Assembly: GCA_048887165.1 (NCBI GenBank)
Contig: JBHLJZ010000003.1
Location: 1 to 64,000 of the forward strand
Origin: SOKP01 sp048887165
GTDB lineage: Archaea; Asgardarchaeota; Lokiarchaeia; Sigyniarchaeales; SOKP01
DNA: 64,000 bases
Direction: 5' to 3'
Below are positions 45,586 through 55,177 of this stretch, piece after piece. The notes below the pieces were generated by a model that saw only the letters and a program-made list of their open reading frames with translations, searched no databases and had not been told where the DNA came from. Positions within the stretch are counted from its first letter, which is position 1. Each line of letters opens with the position of its first letter. A program made the position numbers and the translations under genes.

Positions 45586-46893
45586 ATGGTAAATATATCT
45601 TTTTTAGGGGGTTGCAGAGAAGTAGGCCGATCTGCAATTCTAATTGAGTCAAAAAGTGGTAGTAAATGCATTTTAGATTATGGAGTACGATTTAATAATG
45701 ATAATCGTCTACCATATAACGGTAATATTGACAATCTTAAAGCAATAGCATTATCTCACTGTCATATCGATCATTCTGGAGGATTACCTTATCTCTATAA
45801 GAAATTTGAAGTACCACTCTTCACTAATTCGATAACGTTAAGAATTTCTGAGATTTTATTAAAAGATATGATTAAAATTTCAAATTATCCTTACCCATTT
45901 GGATTTAGGGAATTAGAAAAATTACGTCGTAATGCAATTTTTCTTGATAATGGCATTAAGCAAAAAATTGATGAAAATTTTTATATTACCTTTTATGACG
46001 CTGGACACATTCCTGGAAGTGTATCAATACTAATAGAAGTTGATCAAAAAAGGATATTCTATACTGGTGACATTAACACACTATCGACAAATTTAGTAAA
46101 TTCTGCTAATACATCTAATATACCTGAAGTTGATGCATTAATAATTGAATCAACTTATGCATTAAAAGAACATCCTCCAAGAGACGAACTTGAAAGAGCT
46201 TTTATCGATAAGATAATAGATATAAGTGAAGATGGAGGAAAAGTCTTGATACCTGCTTTTGGGGTTGCTCGTTCTCAAGAAGTTCTGCTTATTTTGTATA
46301 AATATAATTTTAAAGGAGAAATTTTCTTAGATGGTCTTGCAAGAAAAATATCTTCAACTTATTTAAATTTTCCTTCCTTTTTGCGGAATTCTAAAACTTT
46401 TAAGTCAGCTTTAAAACGAACTAATTTTGTCTCAAAAAAGAATCGAAAGTTCATTGTAAATAAACCAGGTGGAATAGTTATATCTCCTTCTGGCATGTTA
46501 AAAGGAGGTGCTGCAATAGATTACATCCAGAGAATATTACACGACCCTTATTCAGGGATTTACATGGTGGGTTATCAAGTTGAGGGTACCCCTGGGAGAA
46601 CCCTTTTAGATGAAGGAATTTTTATCTATAAAGAAAATTTGAAACAAAATAGACTTAAAAACAAAAATCTCTCAATTAAAGCAGAATGTGATTTCGATTA
46701 TTTTGATTTTTCTAGCCATGCAGATAAAGAACATCTTTATGGTTATATAAAAGATATAAAATTTCAAGATAACTCAAAATTCATGTTTTGTATTCATGGA
46801 GAAGAGAAAGCAACTACCAATATGGCTAAAGATTTCTCCAAAATGGGATATAATTCTGTTGCTCCAGAAACAGGAGAAACTTATAAAATATAG
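45586..46893 (+). CDS. Beta-CASP metallo-beta-lactamase fold nuclease (archaeal CPSF-like)
   Basis: A 435-residue RNA-processing enzyme of the metallo-beta-lactamase/beta-CASP group. The metal site begins with HCHIDHSGG (His58, His60, Asp62, His63) and continues in GHIPGSVSI and YTGDIN. Beta-CASP marks are PAFGVARSQEVL, the GMLKGG and GTPGRTLLDEG region, FSSHAD and FCIHGE. It lacks the KH domain of aCPSF1, so it is nearer to the aCPSF2/shorter aRNase type. It would cut or trim RNA 3' or 5' ends. It converges on the DHH gene with a gap of 26 bases. Confidence 0.88.
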   Translation: MVNISFLGGCREVGRSAILIESKSGSKCILDYGVRFNNDNRLPYNGNIDNLKAIALSHCHIDHSGGLPYLYKKFEVPLFTNSITLRISEILLKDMIKISNYPYPFGFRELEKLRRNAIFLDNGIKQKIDENFYITFYDAGHIPGSVSILIEVDQKRIFYTGDINTLSTNLVNSANTSNIPEVDALIIESTYALKEHPPRDELERAFIDKIIDISEDGGKVLIPAFGVARSQEVLLILYKYNFKGEIFLDGLARKISSTYLNFPSFLRNSKTFKSALKRTNFVSKKNRKFIVNKPGGIVISPSGMLKGGAAIDYIQRILHDPYSGIYMVGYQVEGTPGRTLLDEGIFIYKENLKQNRLKNKNLSIKAECDFDYFDFSSHADKEHLYGYIKDIKFQDNSKFMFCIHGEEKATTNMAKDFSKMGYNSVAPETGETYKI

Positions 46894-46919
46894 AAATTAA
46901 AGAAAAGTTTTCCATATTA

Positions 46920-48434
46920 TCATTTTTTCAATTGTTTTTCTATCATCTTATCACAATTATTTAAAAAAGTCTCAATTTTATCAATAGGTACTTTTGTTCC
47001 TGCAGCTGGAGGGTGTCCTCCTCCCAAATAATCTAAATTTGAAAGTTCTAATGCTTTCCTGATCGTTTCTGAAAGATTTACTCCTTTATTTACCACTTTT
47101 TCATGTGCTCTTCCAGATATTTTATAAAACTCCTCATCTTTCCTTTTAGCATATCCGAAAATTGGCTTATTTATATCGATGATACCACTTTTATCGAAGA
47201 TTAACATAGAAGCTATTGTACCGATAATATTTTCAGGAATAACATCTTCTCCATAAAAATATTGAATATGTTCCTTTTCTTGAATCTTCTTTTCTCTTTG
47301 AATCCATGAGAGCGCTTGCACAATCAATTTCTTATAATTTATCAAACTTTCTTGAGCTTTTTTGTAAGCATTCCGTCTATCACCCATTGCAACAGCAATA
47401 CCTAATGAACCATTATAACTTCTTCCACATGAATTTAGGAGATTTGAAAATTCACCTAAATCATGGAGTTCTGTCCCAACTATTTCATTTTTTAATAAAT
47501 ATCTATTAATTATCAAATTCTTAATTACTTCACTTGGTTCCATATCAAGCTTTATAGAAGAATATTCAATTATAGCAGAAGAAATCTTTTGCTTTTCATC
47601 TTGATCCAAATCATTTAAAGTTCTTATAGATCCCTCCAAATTTTCCATATAGATCCCTAATCTTTGGAGAAATTTTAACGTTTTATTAGGATTTCCAGTT
47701 AATCCAGGCAAATTAATAACTGAAGAAAAAGCAATAGCTTCATTTAAGGGTTTAATTGATGAGAAATTTAAATCATTTACTACTTCTATGAGATTAATAT
47801 TTCTTGCATCTTCTAATATTAAGGAGTTCAACCCGATGAATGAATTGTTTGGTCCTTGATTTTGAATATCACCATTAGCTCCAATTAATGCGATAGCAGA
47901 GAGATCTAAATTGTCATTATTTAATACTTTTGCGAAATAATAACATATTCCTGCTCCAGATACTTCAACACTTCCATCAATATTATAAAAGTAAGGATTT
48001 ATATGCCAAGGGCTAGTTTTTAAATATATCTCTTTTAATAAATCATCATCCTTATTAGAAACATTTTGTGGTAAATGATGATCAAGAATAATAAAAGGTC
48101 TTAAGCTGTTATCTATTTCAAGTTTTTTCATCAATTCTAAATATTGACCACTCCCAAAGTCTGAAAAAATTATAAAATTATTGAATTTATTAACTACTTC
48201 GCAAATTTTTAAAATATTCTCTCTCTCTAATTGTCTTAATATTGAAATTTGGAAAGGTATGTTTTCTCTATATAAAGCTTTTCCAAGTATCGCTCCCGAA
48301 GTTAATCCATCAGCATCTAAATGAGTATAGATATGAATAGATGAATTATATTTTTTATAATTATTAAAAAGAAAGTCTTTTGTCTTTTTTAAATCTGATA
48401 CTAGTTTTTCTACTTTTCCTTTTAATTCATTCAT
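46920..48434 (-). CDS. DHH-family exonuclease, archaeal RecJ/GAN-like
   Basis: A 504-residue phosphoesterase. DHH motifs: HLDADG (38-43), SDFGSGQ (91-97), LDHHLP (117-122), ANGD (in the ALIGANGD segment) and the DHHA1 motif GGGHPPAAG (471-479). Archaeal members of this kind bind GINS in the replisome or act as single-strand DNA/RNA exonucleases. Which role applies cannot be told. It is convergent with the beta-CASP nuclease and divergent from mch. Confidence 0.88.
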   Translation of the reverse strand: MNELKGKVEKLVSDLKKTKDFLFNNYKKYNSSIHIYTHLDADGLTSGAILGKALYRENIPFQISILRQLERENILKICEVVNKFNNFIIFSDFGSGQYLELMKKLEIDNSLRPFIILDHHLPQNVSNKDDDLLKEIYLKTSPWHINPYFYNIDGSVEVSGAGICYYFAKVLNNDNLDLSAIALIGANGDIQNQGPNNSFIGLNSLILEDARNINLIEVVNDLNFSSIKPLNEAIAFSSVINLPGLTGNPNKTLKFLQRLGIYMENLEGSIRTLNDLDQDEKQKISSAIIEYSSIKLDMEPSEVIKNLIINRYLLKNEIVGTELHDLGEFSNLLNSCGRSYNGSLGIAVAMGDRRNAYKKAQESLINYKKLIVQALSWIQREKKIQEKEHIQYFYGEDVIPENIIGTIASMLIFDKSGIIDINKPIFGYAKRKDEEFYKISGRAHEKVVNKGVNLSETIRKALELSNLDYLGGGHPPAAGTKVPIDKIETFLNNCDKMIEKQLKK

Positions 48435-48527
48435 TTTTATTAAATTTTAATATAAACTTAATTTTATATATTAAATTAAGAAAATAATAATAAATACCCA
48501 ATTAAAATTAATAATTTAGTGATAAAA

Positions 48528-49523
48528 ATGCACCACGTTAAAATAAATGACCTTGCATTAAAATTAGTTAAAAAAATAATAGAAAACAAAGAATTTTATA
48601 AAGCAAAGATAAACTTATTAAATAATGGGGCTACGGTATTGGATATGACAAATGCTTCTTGGATGGGAGGTAAATTGGTCGGAGAAATATGTATGGGAGG
48701 CTTAGGAACAGTAGAGTTTACATCATATGATTTAGCTGGATATTATTTACCAGCTGTTAATGTGCATACTTCAGAGCCAATTATTTCCTGCTTAGCATCC
48801 CAATTAGCTGGCTGGTCGGTAAAATTAAAAAAAGAAGTAGAAAAGGATGGTAAAATTAAGAAGAAAGTCGTTTTTCAGTCTCTAGGCTCTGGTCCAGCTC
48901 GTGCTAAAGCTAAAACAGAAAAGCTATTTGAAGAGATAGTATATAAAGATAACTCAGATTGTGCTATAATATTTTTTGAAACCAGAAAAATGCCTAACGA
49001 AGAAGTGTTGGATATAGTAATTAACAACTGTAATGTTAGTCCGGAAAAAGCTTATGCATTATATGCCCCTACAGCTTGTATAACAGGCTCAATTCAAGTT
49101 GCAGCCAGAATTGTCGAAACTGGAATTCATAAGCTCCATGAAATTCACTTCCCTTTAGATCTCATTAAGGATGGATTTGGAACAACCTCTATAGCTCCAA
49201 TTGCTAAAGATGATTTTGCTGCTATGGGTACAACAAATGACTCTATCATTGCAGGAGGAAGAACATTCTATACTATTGAAGTTGATAAAGAAAGGGAGAG
49301 AGAATTATTTGAATTGCTTAAAAAAGCACCTGCAAACCAATCTCCTAGTTATGGAAAACCATTTAACTTAATTTTTGAAGAAGCAGAATATGACTTTTAT
49401 AAAATTGACCCTGGTTTATTTGCTCCAGCAACTTATACTGTAAATAATTTAAAAACGGGGAACATAATAACAGTAGGAGCAATAAATCATGATTTATTAA
49501 AAAAATCTTATGGTTTAAGTTAA
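48528..49523 (+). CDS. mch: Methenyltetrahydromethanopterin cyclohydrolase
   Basis: Interconverts formyl- and methenyl-tetrahydromethanopterin, the step between Ftr and Mtd. The 331-residue product (ATG 48528; AGTGAT ahead of it, with a GTG at 48519 as alternative) carries the family stretches WMGGKLVGEICMGGLG, VHTSEPIISCLASQLAGW, LGSGPARAKA and TNDSIIAGGRTFYTIE. Length is normal. Its presence completes Ftr-Mch-Mtd within the window. Confidence 0.95.
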   Translation: MHHVKINDLALKLVKKIIENKEFYKAKINLLNNGATVLDMTNASWMGGKLVGEICMGGLGTVEFTSYDLAGYYLPAVNVHTSEPIISCLASQLAGWSVKLKKEVEKDGKIKKKVVFQSLGSGPARAKAKTEKLFEEIVYKDNSDCAIIFFETRKMPNEEVLDIVINNCNVSPEKAYALYAPTACITGSIQVAARIVETGIHKLHEIHFPLDLIKDGFGTTSIAPIAKDDFAAMGTTNDSIIAGGRTFYTIEVDKERERELFELLKKAPANQSPSYGKPFNLIFEEAEYDFYKIDPGLFAPATYTVNNLKTGNIITVGAINHDLLKKSYGLS

Positions 49524-49582
49524 AATTAAACACTTTTAATTATTAATTAATCAAAAAATTTTTTTATTTATTTTGAAGAGGG

Positions 49583-50767
49583 CTAAAAATTTGTCAATTC
49601 TTCTTGATATTTCAAAACTTCGGCTATAGATATATCTCTGTCAAATTTTATATCTTTATGAATTCCTAAATATGCACATGCTATATTTGCTGCTGCAACT
49701 ATTTCAGCTTTCTTTAATGTAAGAGAATACTCATCAACCGTCTGAATTTTCTCATCCTCTTGAAATCTCCTCGAACGTATATTACTTTCTAAAAATCCTT
49801 CATCATTATATCTAGCTTTTTCGTATCTTTGTTCTTGCATCTGAATAGCTCTTTCTGATTTCATTTTGTATAACAGAGAAGACATTTTATCAGCAACTTT
49901 GAAAGGTAATTGATTCTTTACGATTAATCGAATTATATTATTAATGTCGAAATAATTCAAGGTATCATATTTAACCCGAATAAAGCTTTTAAGATTTTCA
50001 GAATTTCTTTCGCATTCTATCTCTGTCCAATCGTGGATAGCTAATCTTCTCCTAAAAAAAATAAGCTCCCAATCAATACTAAGTTCTTTTAAAAATTCAA
50101 ATAACTTGTCATCATCAGGTTTTCTTGATTCAATTATTATAAAGAGTTGAAGCCCGTAATATTTATGCTCTTGTTGTAGGAAAAATCCTCTTTGCTGCAT
50201 TGAAGCAAGAATTTTAATCTTTAAAGAATAAATATTATCAGTCACATTTTTTTTTCCACAACTTAAATAAATAATGTTTCCCTCTTCGCTGATATAATCA
50301 CAATCTAAAAATCCTAAAATGCTATCATCATTTTCTTTTACAAAATCTCTTAAACCACTTAAAGTGGGTCTTACATCGTATTTTATTAAATCATTTTCTC
50401 TAATAGTTACATAATCAGTATTGCTACTACCAATAGCTAATTTAATAGAATTAAGTTTTAACTCTTTTTCTTCACCAAACACATTTTGAAATGCTTCAAT
50501 AAGAGGAAATACTTCTTCTTCCAGAATTTTCAAATCAGCAATAGAACTTTCATATGGCTCTGGTTCATTAAGCATTTTATTAATAATAGGAGCTTCTGAC
50601 GCGTCGACGTCAATTTCGTAATCTTTTGCCAAATTTTTTCTTATTACACAAATAGATCTTCTTTTCTCATTATACATAGAGACTGACGTAGAATTATCCA
50701 AGACTGCTCGGAATTTTTCTGTAAATTTATTTTCTATTTTCTCTGATTTGTTACTTCTTCTTCTCAT
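49583..50767 (-). CDS. Protein of unknown function
   Basis: A 394-residue soluble, charged protein. The first 45 residues are basic, the middle (about 90-290) is mixed alpha/beta, and residues 305-345 are charged helices (KMSSLLYKMKSERAIQMQEQRYEKARY) that may form a coiled coil. The final 40 residues look like a small helical domain. I recognise no family, catalytic motif or signal. It stands alone; the region upstream of it holds a short gene and long AT-rich stretches. Confidence 0.6.
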   Translation of the reverse strand: MRRRSNKSEKIENKFTEKFRAVLDNSTSVSMYNEKRRSICVIRKNLAKDYEIDVDASEAPIINKMLNEPEPYESSIADLKILEEEVFPLIEAFQNVFGEEKELKLNSIKLAIGSSNTDYVTIRENDLIKYDVRPTLSGLRDFVKENDDSILGFLDCDYISEEGNIIYLSCGKKNVTDNIYSLKIKILASMQQRGFFLQQEHKYYGLQLFIIIESRKPDDDKLFEFLKELSIDWELIFFRRRLAIHDWTEIECERNSENLKSFIRVKYDTLNYFDINNIIRLIVKNQLPFKVADKMSSLLYKMKSERAIQMQEQRYEKARYNDEGFLESNIRSRRFQEDEKIQTVDEYSLTLKKAEIVAAANIACAYLGIHKDIKFDRDISIAEVLKYQEELTNF

Positions 50768-51041
50768 AAATTAATTCAATTTTATTTAGTATAACCTTCT
50801 CTTTTATGTATAAATAAAAAAAATTTAATCTTATAATCTTATCCATAAAAAATAATAAGCTGGTTTATTTTTCGTTTTGTCTTTAAAAATTCTTTATTAT
50901 GCAATTATATAAATTAAACCTTAAAATTATTTCTTTAAAATTATATTACTTTTCAAATATTTAAAGGATTTAATTAATTCACAAATAAAGTTCAGAATAA
51001 TAGTTTGATAATTTATAAAAATAACGTAAAAAAGATTATTA
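50768..51041. other. AT-rich intergenic stretch without a gene
   Basis: About 270 bases between the unknown protein gene and the small gene at 51042-51221. Both strands show frequent stops and no coding character. Nothing else recognised. Confidence 0.5.
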
Positions 51042-51221
51042 TTAATCTAATTCATCTTCAAGAATATAATTTTCCCCCTTTTTATAATATACCATTGTAG
51101 AACCAAAATTATTACGTACAGTATACTTATCACCCTCAATATCTAAAATTTCGATTGAATAGGGTAATCTCCTATCTTTCATTATTCCTTCAATTATTTT
51201 CTTTTCTTCTTTAGGGTCCAT
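51042..51221 (-). CDS. Small acidic/basic protein of 59 residues, unknown function
   Basis: A short open frame on the minus strand from ATG at 51221 to TAA at 51042. It encodes 59 residues beginning MDPKEEKKIIEGIMKDRRLP, continuing with strands YSIEILDIEGDKYTV and STMVYYKKGENYILED. The alternation of hydrophobic residues in the second half suggests a small antiparallel beta domain, and the codons look like neighbouring genes. It is the only plausible gene in the 740 bases between its flanking genes. Its role is unknown. Confidence 0.5.
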   Translation of the reverse strand: MDPKEEKKIIEGIMKDRRLPYSIEILDIEGDKYTVRNNFGSTMVYYKKGENYILEDELD

Positions 51222-51508
51222 ATTATAATCAAATTATCCAATTTAAAAAAATTTTTTTATTTTCGAGTAAAATAACGAGGGGATTTTAAATTTCCTAAAT
51301 TAAAAGATTAATTCTGTCTCTATCAAAATTATATTATTTAATAATTATCGAAGGAAAAATAAAGGGTTATATAAAAACTTTTAGATTTAAAGATTTTTAT
51401 TAAAAAATCGAGGAAATTTTAATAAAACGATAGCTATTTAATCAAATGGTTCTTTAAGTATTTATATAGAGATTTAATTTTACATCTTCTTATTTTTAGA
51501 GAAGTACC
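51222..51508. other. AT-rich leader region of the glycosyltransferase gene
   Basis: Nearly 290 bases without an open frame of note. It holds the promoter of the glycosyltransferase gene near its right end and perhaps that of the small gene at its left end. Confidence 0.4.
51457..51470 (+). promoter_or_regulatory. Candidate TATA box of the glycosyltransferase gene
   Basis: AAGTATTTATATAG at 51457-51470 is one of the better TATA-like sequences in the window. It lies about 40 bases before ATG 51509, the right distance for a short 5' leader. Confidence 0.4.
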
Positions 51509-52756
51509 ATGGCTAAACAAACACTTAATATCGGTTTTTTCAGTAGTATGTACAGTCAAATTAATGGTACTGCTCATGCAGTAAGGTTTTTATCAGAAGC
51601 TATAGCAAAACGTGGACATGATGTTCATATTTATGCTCCCCGCATTCAGGATGGTTATAAAAAGCCAGATACACTACATTTTCACGATATAGGAGGAGCA
51701 ATAATCGGAGATAAAACAGGTTTCGTTCTAAGTGCTCCATTACAAAAGATTTTTTTCTGTCAACATGATTATTTGGATATTTCACACATTCATACTCATG
51801 CAACTATAGGGTCAATGGCGATAAACTGGTCTAAATATTTAGGTATTCCCATGATTGGAACTCATAATAGTCCAATGCAATATTACACCGCTCAATATGT
51901 TCCAGTTATTGGCAAACTTTTAGCTAAATCGGATATAATCTGGCGGTATGAACGCCATATCCTTGATAAATATGATTTTGTTCACGTAGCAACTAAATCT
52001 AAAAAGGATTTATTAGTAGATTATAGATTTAAAGAGCCAATTATATGTATGACAAACGGGATCCATGATTTATATTATACAGATTTAAAAGAAAACGGAA
52101 TTCGTGAAAAATATAATCTTGAAGATAAAAAAGTCCTTCTATATGCCTCTCGATTATCCCCTGAAAAACATCCAATTAGTATAGTTAAAACTTTTAAAAG
52201 AATACATAAAGAAGTACCGGATTCTCATTTATTATTGGTTGGTAGTGATGGACCATCAACAGATCATGTCAAAAGACTCATTAAGAAGAAGAAATATAAG
52301 GATTTCATATCTTATGCTGGGAGAGTTCCTTTCCCTGATTTATTGAAGTTATATAATACTGCTGACTTGTCATGTTTATGGTCGCGGGTAGAAGCAGAAG
52401 GACTTGTTTTGATTGAAGCTATGGCGCAGGGCACGCCAAGTGTAGGCGCTAATGCATGTGGAATACGAAATGTAATTAGACACGGTAAAACTGGGTATCT
52501 GGCAAATGATCTAACACAATTCAAGGATTATGTAGTAAAGTTATTTAAAGATGATGAGCTCCGAATTCAATTTGGAAAAAATGCAAAAAATGTTGCTTTA
52601 GGTTACAGAGTTAGTGAAATAGCAAAAACTTGGATTAAGTTATATAAGTTTACCATTAATGAATTATATCCCTTAAGATACCATCGAAAAGATCGTAAAG
52701 AAAGAGTTGAATTAGTGAAAGAATTTATACACCATTTACCAAATGTATCATTCTAA
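51509..52756 (+). CDS. GT4-family glycosyltransferase
   Basis: A 415-residue retaining glycosyltransferase with two Rossmann domains. The N-terminus has FFSSMYSQINGTAHAVRFLSE, with the flexible acceptor loop. The C-terminal donor domain carries YASRLSPEKHP, LLLVGSDGPS and the E-x7-E motif VEAEGLVLIEAMAQGTPSVG. Similar enzymes glycosylate diacylglycerol-type lipids or build cell-surface glycans. The acceptor here is unknown. No signal or membrane helix, so it would act at the inner face of the membrane. The presenilin-like gene follows after about 100 bases. Confidence 0.9.
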   Translation: MAKQTLNIGFFSSMYSQINGTAHAVRFLSEAIAKRGHDVHIYAPRIQDGYKKPDTLHFHDIGGAIIGDKTGFVLSAPLQKIFFCQHDYLDISHIHTHATIGSMAINWSKYLGIPMIGTHNSPMQYYTAQYVPVIGKLLAKSDIIWRYERHILDKYDFVHVATKSKKDLLVDYRFKEPIICMTNGIHDLYYTDLKENGIREKYNLEDKKVLLYASRLSPEKHPISIVKTFKRIHKEVPDSHLLLVGSDGPSTDHVKRLIKKKKYKDFISYAGRVPFPDLLKLYNTADLSCLWSRVEAEGLVLIEAMAQGTPSVGANACGIRNVIRHGKTGYLANDLTQFKDYVVKLFKDDELRIQFGKNAKNVALGYRVSEIAKTWIKLYKFTINELYPLRYHRKDRKERVELVKEFIHHLPNVSF

Positions 52757-52853
52757 AAAGCTTAAACTTTTTACTCATTATTAATAGGTATTTAAGGTAT
52801 TAATAATATTATAAATTTAATTAATCACTTTATGTATTGTTTCTCAGACTATT

Positions 52854-53915
52854 ATGTCGAACGATTTAATTAATTCAGAGAAAAAACTTGCTAAAAAACA
52901 AAATGATGAAAATAATTTGGGTAAAAATGAAGTTGATTATGAAGTTATAGAAAAAAATTTTGTTCCTCACTATTTACCTACCTACAGAATTAGAATTAAA
53001 TTATATCCGTTGCCAATTATTTTAGTTGTAATATTCGCGGGATTATTATCTTATTTAACATATGAGCAAGCAGGAATTAGAATTGACGGTGGTTACGTAT
53101 CAGAAGAAGAATTTGGTGCTTTTGGAGGAGTATTAAACGGAATTATCTTTACATTAATAGCTGTCATTTCTGCATTTATTGTAATCTATTTGATTAAAAA
53201 ATTAGGTTTAAATATACTTAAATATCTTTTTGGATTTACTATTGGCTTTATTAGTTTTTTTCTTTCATGGTTTTTTGGAGAAGTAGTGATATATTTAATA
53301 TTTATACAACTTCCACCTTCAAATATAATTATAAATTTATATTACACAATTACTCAATTTGAATTACCCTTTTTCTCGGGAGTTATATCTATTTTTCTAA
53401 TGTATAAATATTTGACGTTTAGATCAATTAATTCGAAAAATTTTATCATTTTATATATTAGTTTGTTAACAGGTGCTTCATTGGGTGTAATAATGCCTCT
53501 CTGGACTACTTTATCAATTCTTATTGGTATTTCTCTCTGGGATATTTTTGCTGTGTTTTACAAGAAAGGGCCTATAAAACAAATGTTTGATCTAGCATCT
53601 CAAAATAAAGAGGATTTGTCTAATAAAGAAATTGAAGAAAAAATAAAAACTGGTGAAGCAATATATGATATTTCTAAGATTGAAATTGGGATTGGAGATT
53701 TAATTTTTTACAGCCTCCTTACCTCTAGCGCTCTTATTCATAGTACAAGTTTATTAGTATTAATTTTAACTTCAATCGCTATAATTTTTGGAACAGGTAT
53801 TACATTAATTGGATTAAAAAAAAATAAGATTTTACCAGGTTTACCGATTTCAATTTTTTTAGGCATTACTACTATGCTTCTTTCGTGGTATATAATATCG
53901 ATTGTTTTTATATAG
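52854..53915 (+). CDS. Presenilin-like intramembrane aspartyl protease
   Basis: A 353-residue membrane protein with about nine hydrophobic helices after a polar N-terminal 45 residues. The three active-site motifs of presenilin-type proteases are seen in order: Asp230 in ISLWDIFAVF, followed by KKGPIKQMFDLAS; Asp282 in GIGDLIFYSLL (GxGD); and LPGLPISIFLG (327-337), in place of presenilin LPALPISITFG. The Asp pair would cleave membrane proteins inside the bilayer. The block after the first Asp (KGP plus a Leu/Met-rich helix) is a presenilin rather than a signal-peptide-peptidase feature. The loop between the Asp residues is short (about 50 residues), with no eukaryotic exon-9-like extension. 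It ends 15 bases before a hydroxyacyl-CoA dehydrogenase gene. Confidence 0.85.
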   Translation: MSNDLINSEKKLAKKQNDENNLGKNEVDYEVIEKNFVPHYLPTYRIRIKLYPLPIILVVIFAGLLSYLTYEQAGIRIDGGYVSEEEFGAFGGVLNGIIFTLIAVISAFIVIYLIKKLGLNILKYLFGFTIGFISFFLSWFFGEVVIYLIFIQLPPSNIIINLYYTITQFELPFFSGVISIFLMYKYLTFRSINSKNFIILYISLLTGASLGVIMPLWTTLSILIGISLWDIFAVFYKKGPIKQMFDLASQNKEDLSNKEIEEKIKTGEAIYDISKIEIGIGDLIFYSLLTSSALIHSTSLLVLILTSIAIIFGTGITLIGLKKNKILPGLPISIFLGITTMLLSWYIISIVFI

Positions 53916-53930
53916 ATATGGAATTTAATT

Positions 53931-55118
53931 ATGGTGGATATATCAAATATTAAAACATTTGCTGTTATTGGAGCAGGAACTATGGGACATGAAATTGCCC
54001 AAGTTGCTTTAATGGGAGGATTTGAAAAAGTAATTTTAAATGATTTGGATAAGGAAATTCTTAATTCTGCTCGAATTCAGATACAAAAAAATTTAGTTAA
54101 GCTTCATGAAAAAGATAAATTAGGTTATAAAAATACTCCTAAAAATCTTATGAATCGCCTTATAACAGAAATAGATTTATCGAAAGCAGTATCACAAGCT
54201 AATTTTGTTGTCGAAGCAATACCAGAAGTAATGGAACTGAAACAGGAACTATTTTCTAAGTTGGGAGAACTTACTCCAAAAGAAACAATCTTAGCTACTA
54301 ATACTTCTACTATGAGTATTACCAATATAGCATCTTCTTCCTCTAAACCAGATAAGGTAGTTGGAATGCATTTTTTTACTCCTATTGTTGTTTTAAGATT
54401 GATAGAATTAATAAAAGGAGAAAAAACCTCTCAAAAGACATTTAACATTTCTTATACTATTGGTCAAAAACTCCCAGCCCTTAAAGGTAAAAGGTATATA
54501 GCAAAAATTAAGAAAGAAAGCCCTGGTTTCATTGTAAATCGTTTAACTATTGGCACAAATCTTTATATGAATTGGCTTCTTGATAGAGCTAACAAAGAAG
54601 GAATTCCTATTGAAAAGATTGATAATGACGTAGCCAAATCACCAGATTTAGGCCCATTTGCTAAGTGGGATTATCTTGGACTGGATGTTGTGTATGATAC
54701 TATGAATTATTTTGCACAAGTACTTTCATCAGATTTCACTCCAGGAATTACACTTACAAACCTAATAAAAGAGGGAAACTTAGGAAGAAAAAGTGGGAAA
54801 GGAATCTATGAATGGTTTGAAGGAAAACCTAAAAGACAAACAAATGAAAAAGCAGGACTATTTTCGTTAGAAAATTATTATGCAATCCAATTAAATGAAG
54901 GTTGTAAATTATTGAAAGAAGAAGTTGTTTCAGGATATAAGATTATTGATGATGCAATGTTAGCAGGAATGGACATGCCTGGACCTTTTACTGCTGGTAA
55001 AAAGAATTATCAAAATTGGAGTAAATTGCTCATAGATCTCTCCGAAGAAACTGGATTGAATTATTTCAAGCCATGTGATTTAATGAAAAGTGGAAAATTC
55101 ATAAATATGAGAAAATAG
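53931..55118 (+). CDS. 3-hydroxyacyl-CoA dehydrogenase
   Basis: Oxidises 3-hydroxyacyl-CoA with NAD. The 395-residue product opens with a Rossmann fold, FAVIGAGTMGHEIAQVAL (10-27), continues with HFFTPIVVLRLIELIKG and PGFIVNRLTIGTN, and ends with a second C-terminal helical half (IDDAMLAGMDMPGPFTAG), which makes it longer than the 280-residue single-copy enzymes. It can take the product of the enoyl-CoA hydratase at 1.6 kb. It is in line with the presenilin-like gene, but a functional link is not implied. Confidence 0.92.
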   Translation: MVDISNIKTFAVIGAGTMGHEIAQVALMGGFEKVILNDLDKEILNSARIQIQKNLVKLHEKDKLGYKNTPKNLMNRLITEIDLSKAVSQANFVVEAIPEVMELKQELFSKLGELTPKETILATNTSTMSITNIASSSSKPDKVVGMHFFTPIVVLRLIELIKGEKTSQKTFNISYTIGQKLPALKGKRYIAKIKKESPGFIVNRLTIGTNLYMNWLLDRANKEGIPIEKIDNDVAKSPDLGPFAKWDYLGLDVVYDTMNYFAQVLSSDFTPGITLTNLIKEGNLGRKSGKGIYEWFEGKPKRQTNEKAGLFSLENYYAIQLNEGCKLLKEEVVSGYKIIDDAMLAGMDMPGPFTAGKKNYQNWSKLLIDLSEETGLNYFKPCDLMKSGKFINMRK

Positions 55119-55177
55119 ATATAAATTAAAAGAAATAATATTATTAGCTGAAAATTATTATTAATTAATTTGCTCAA

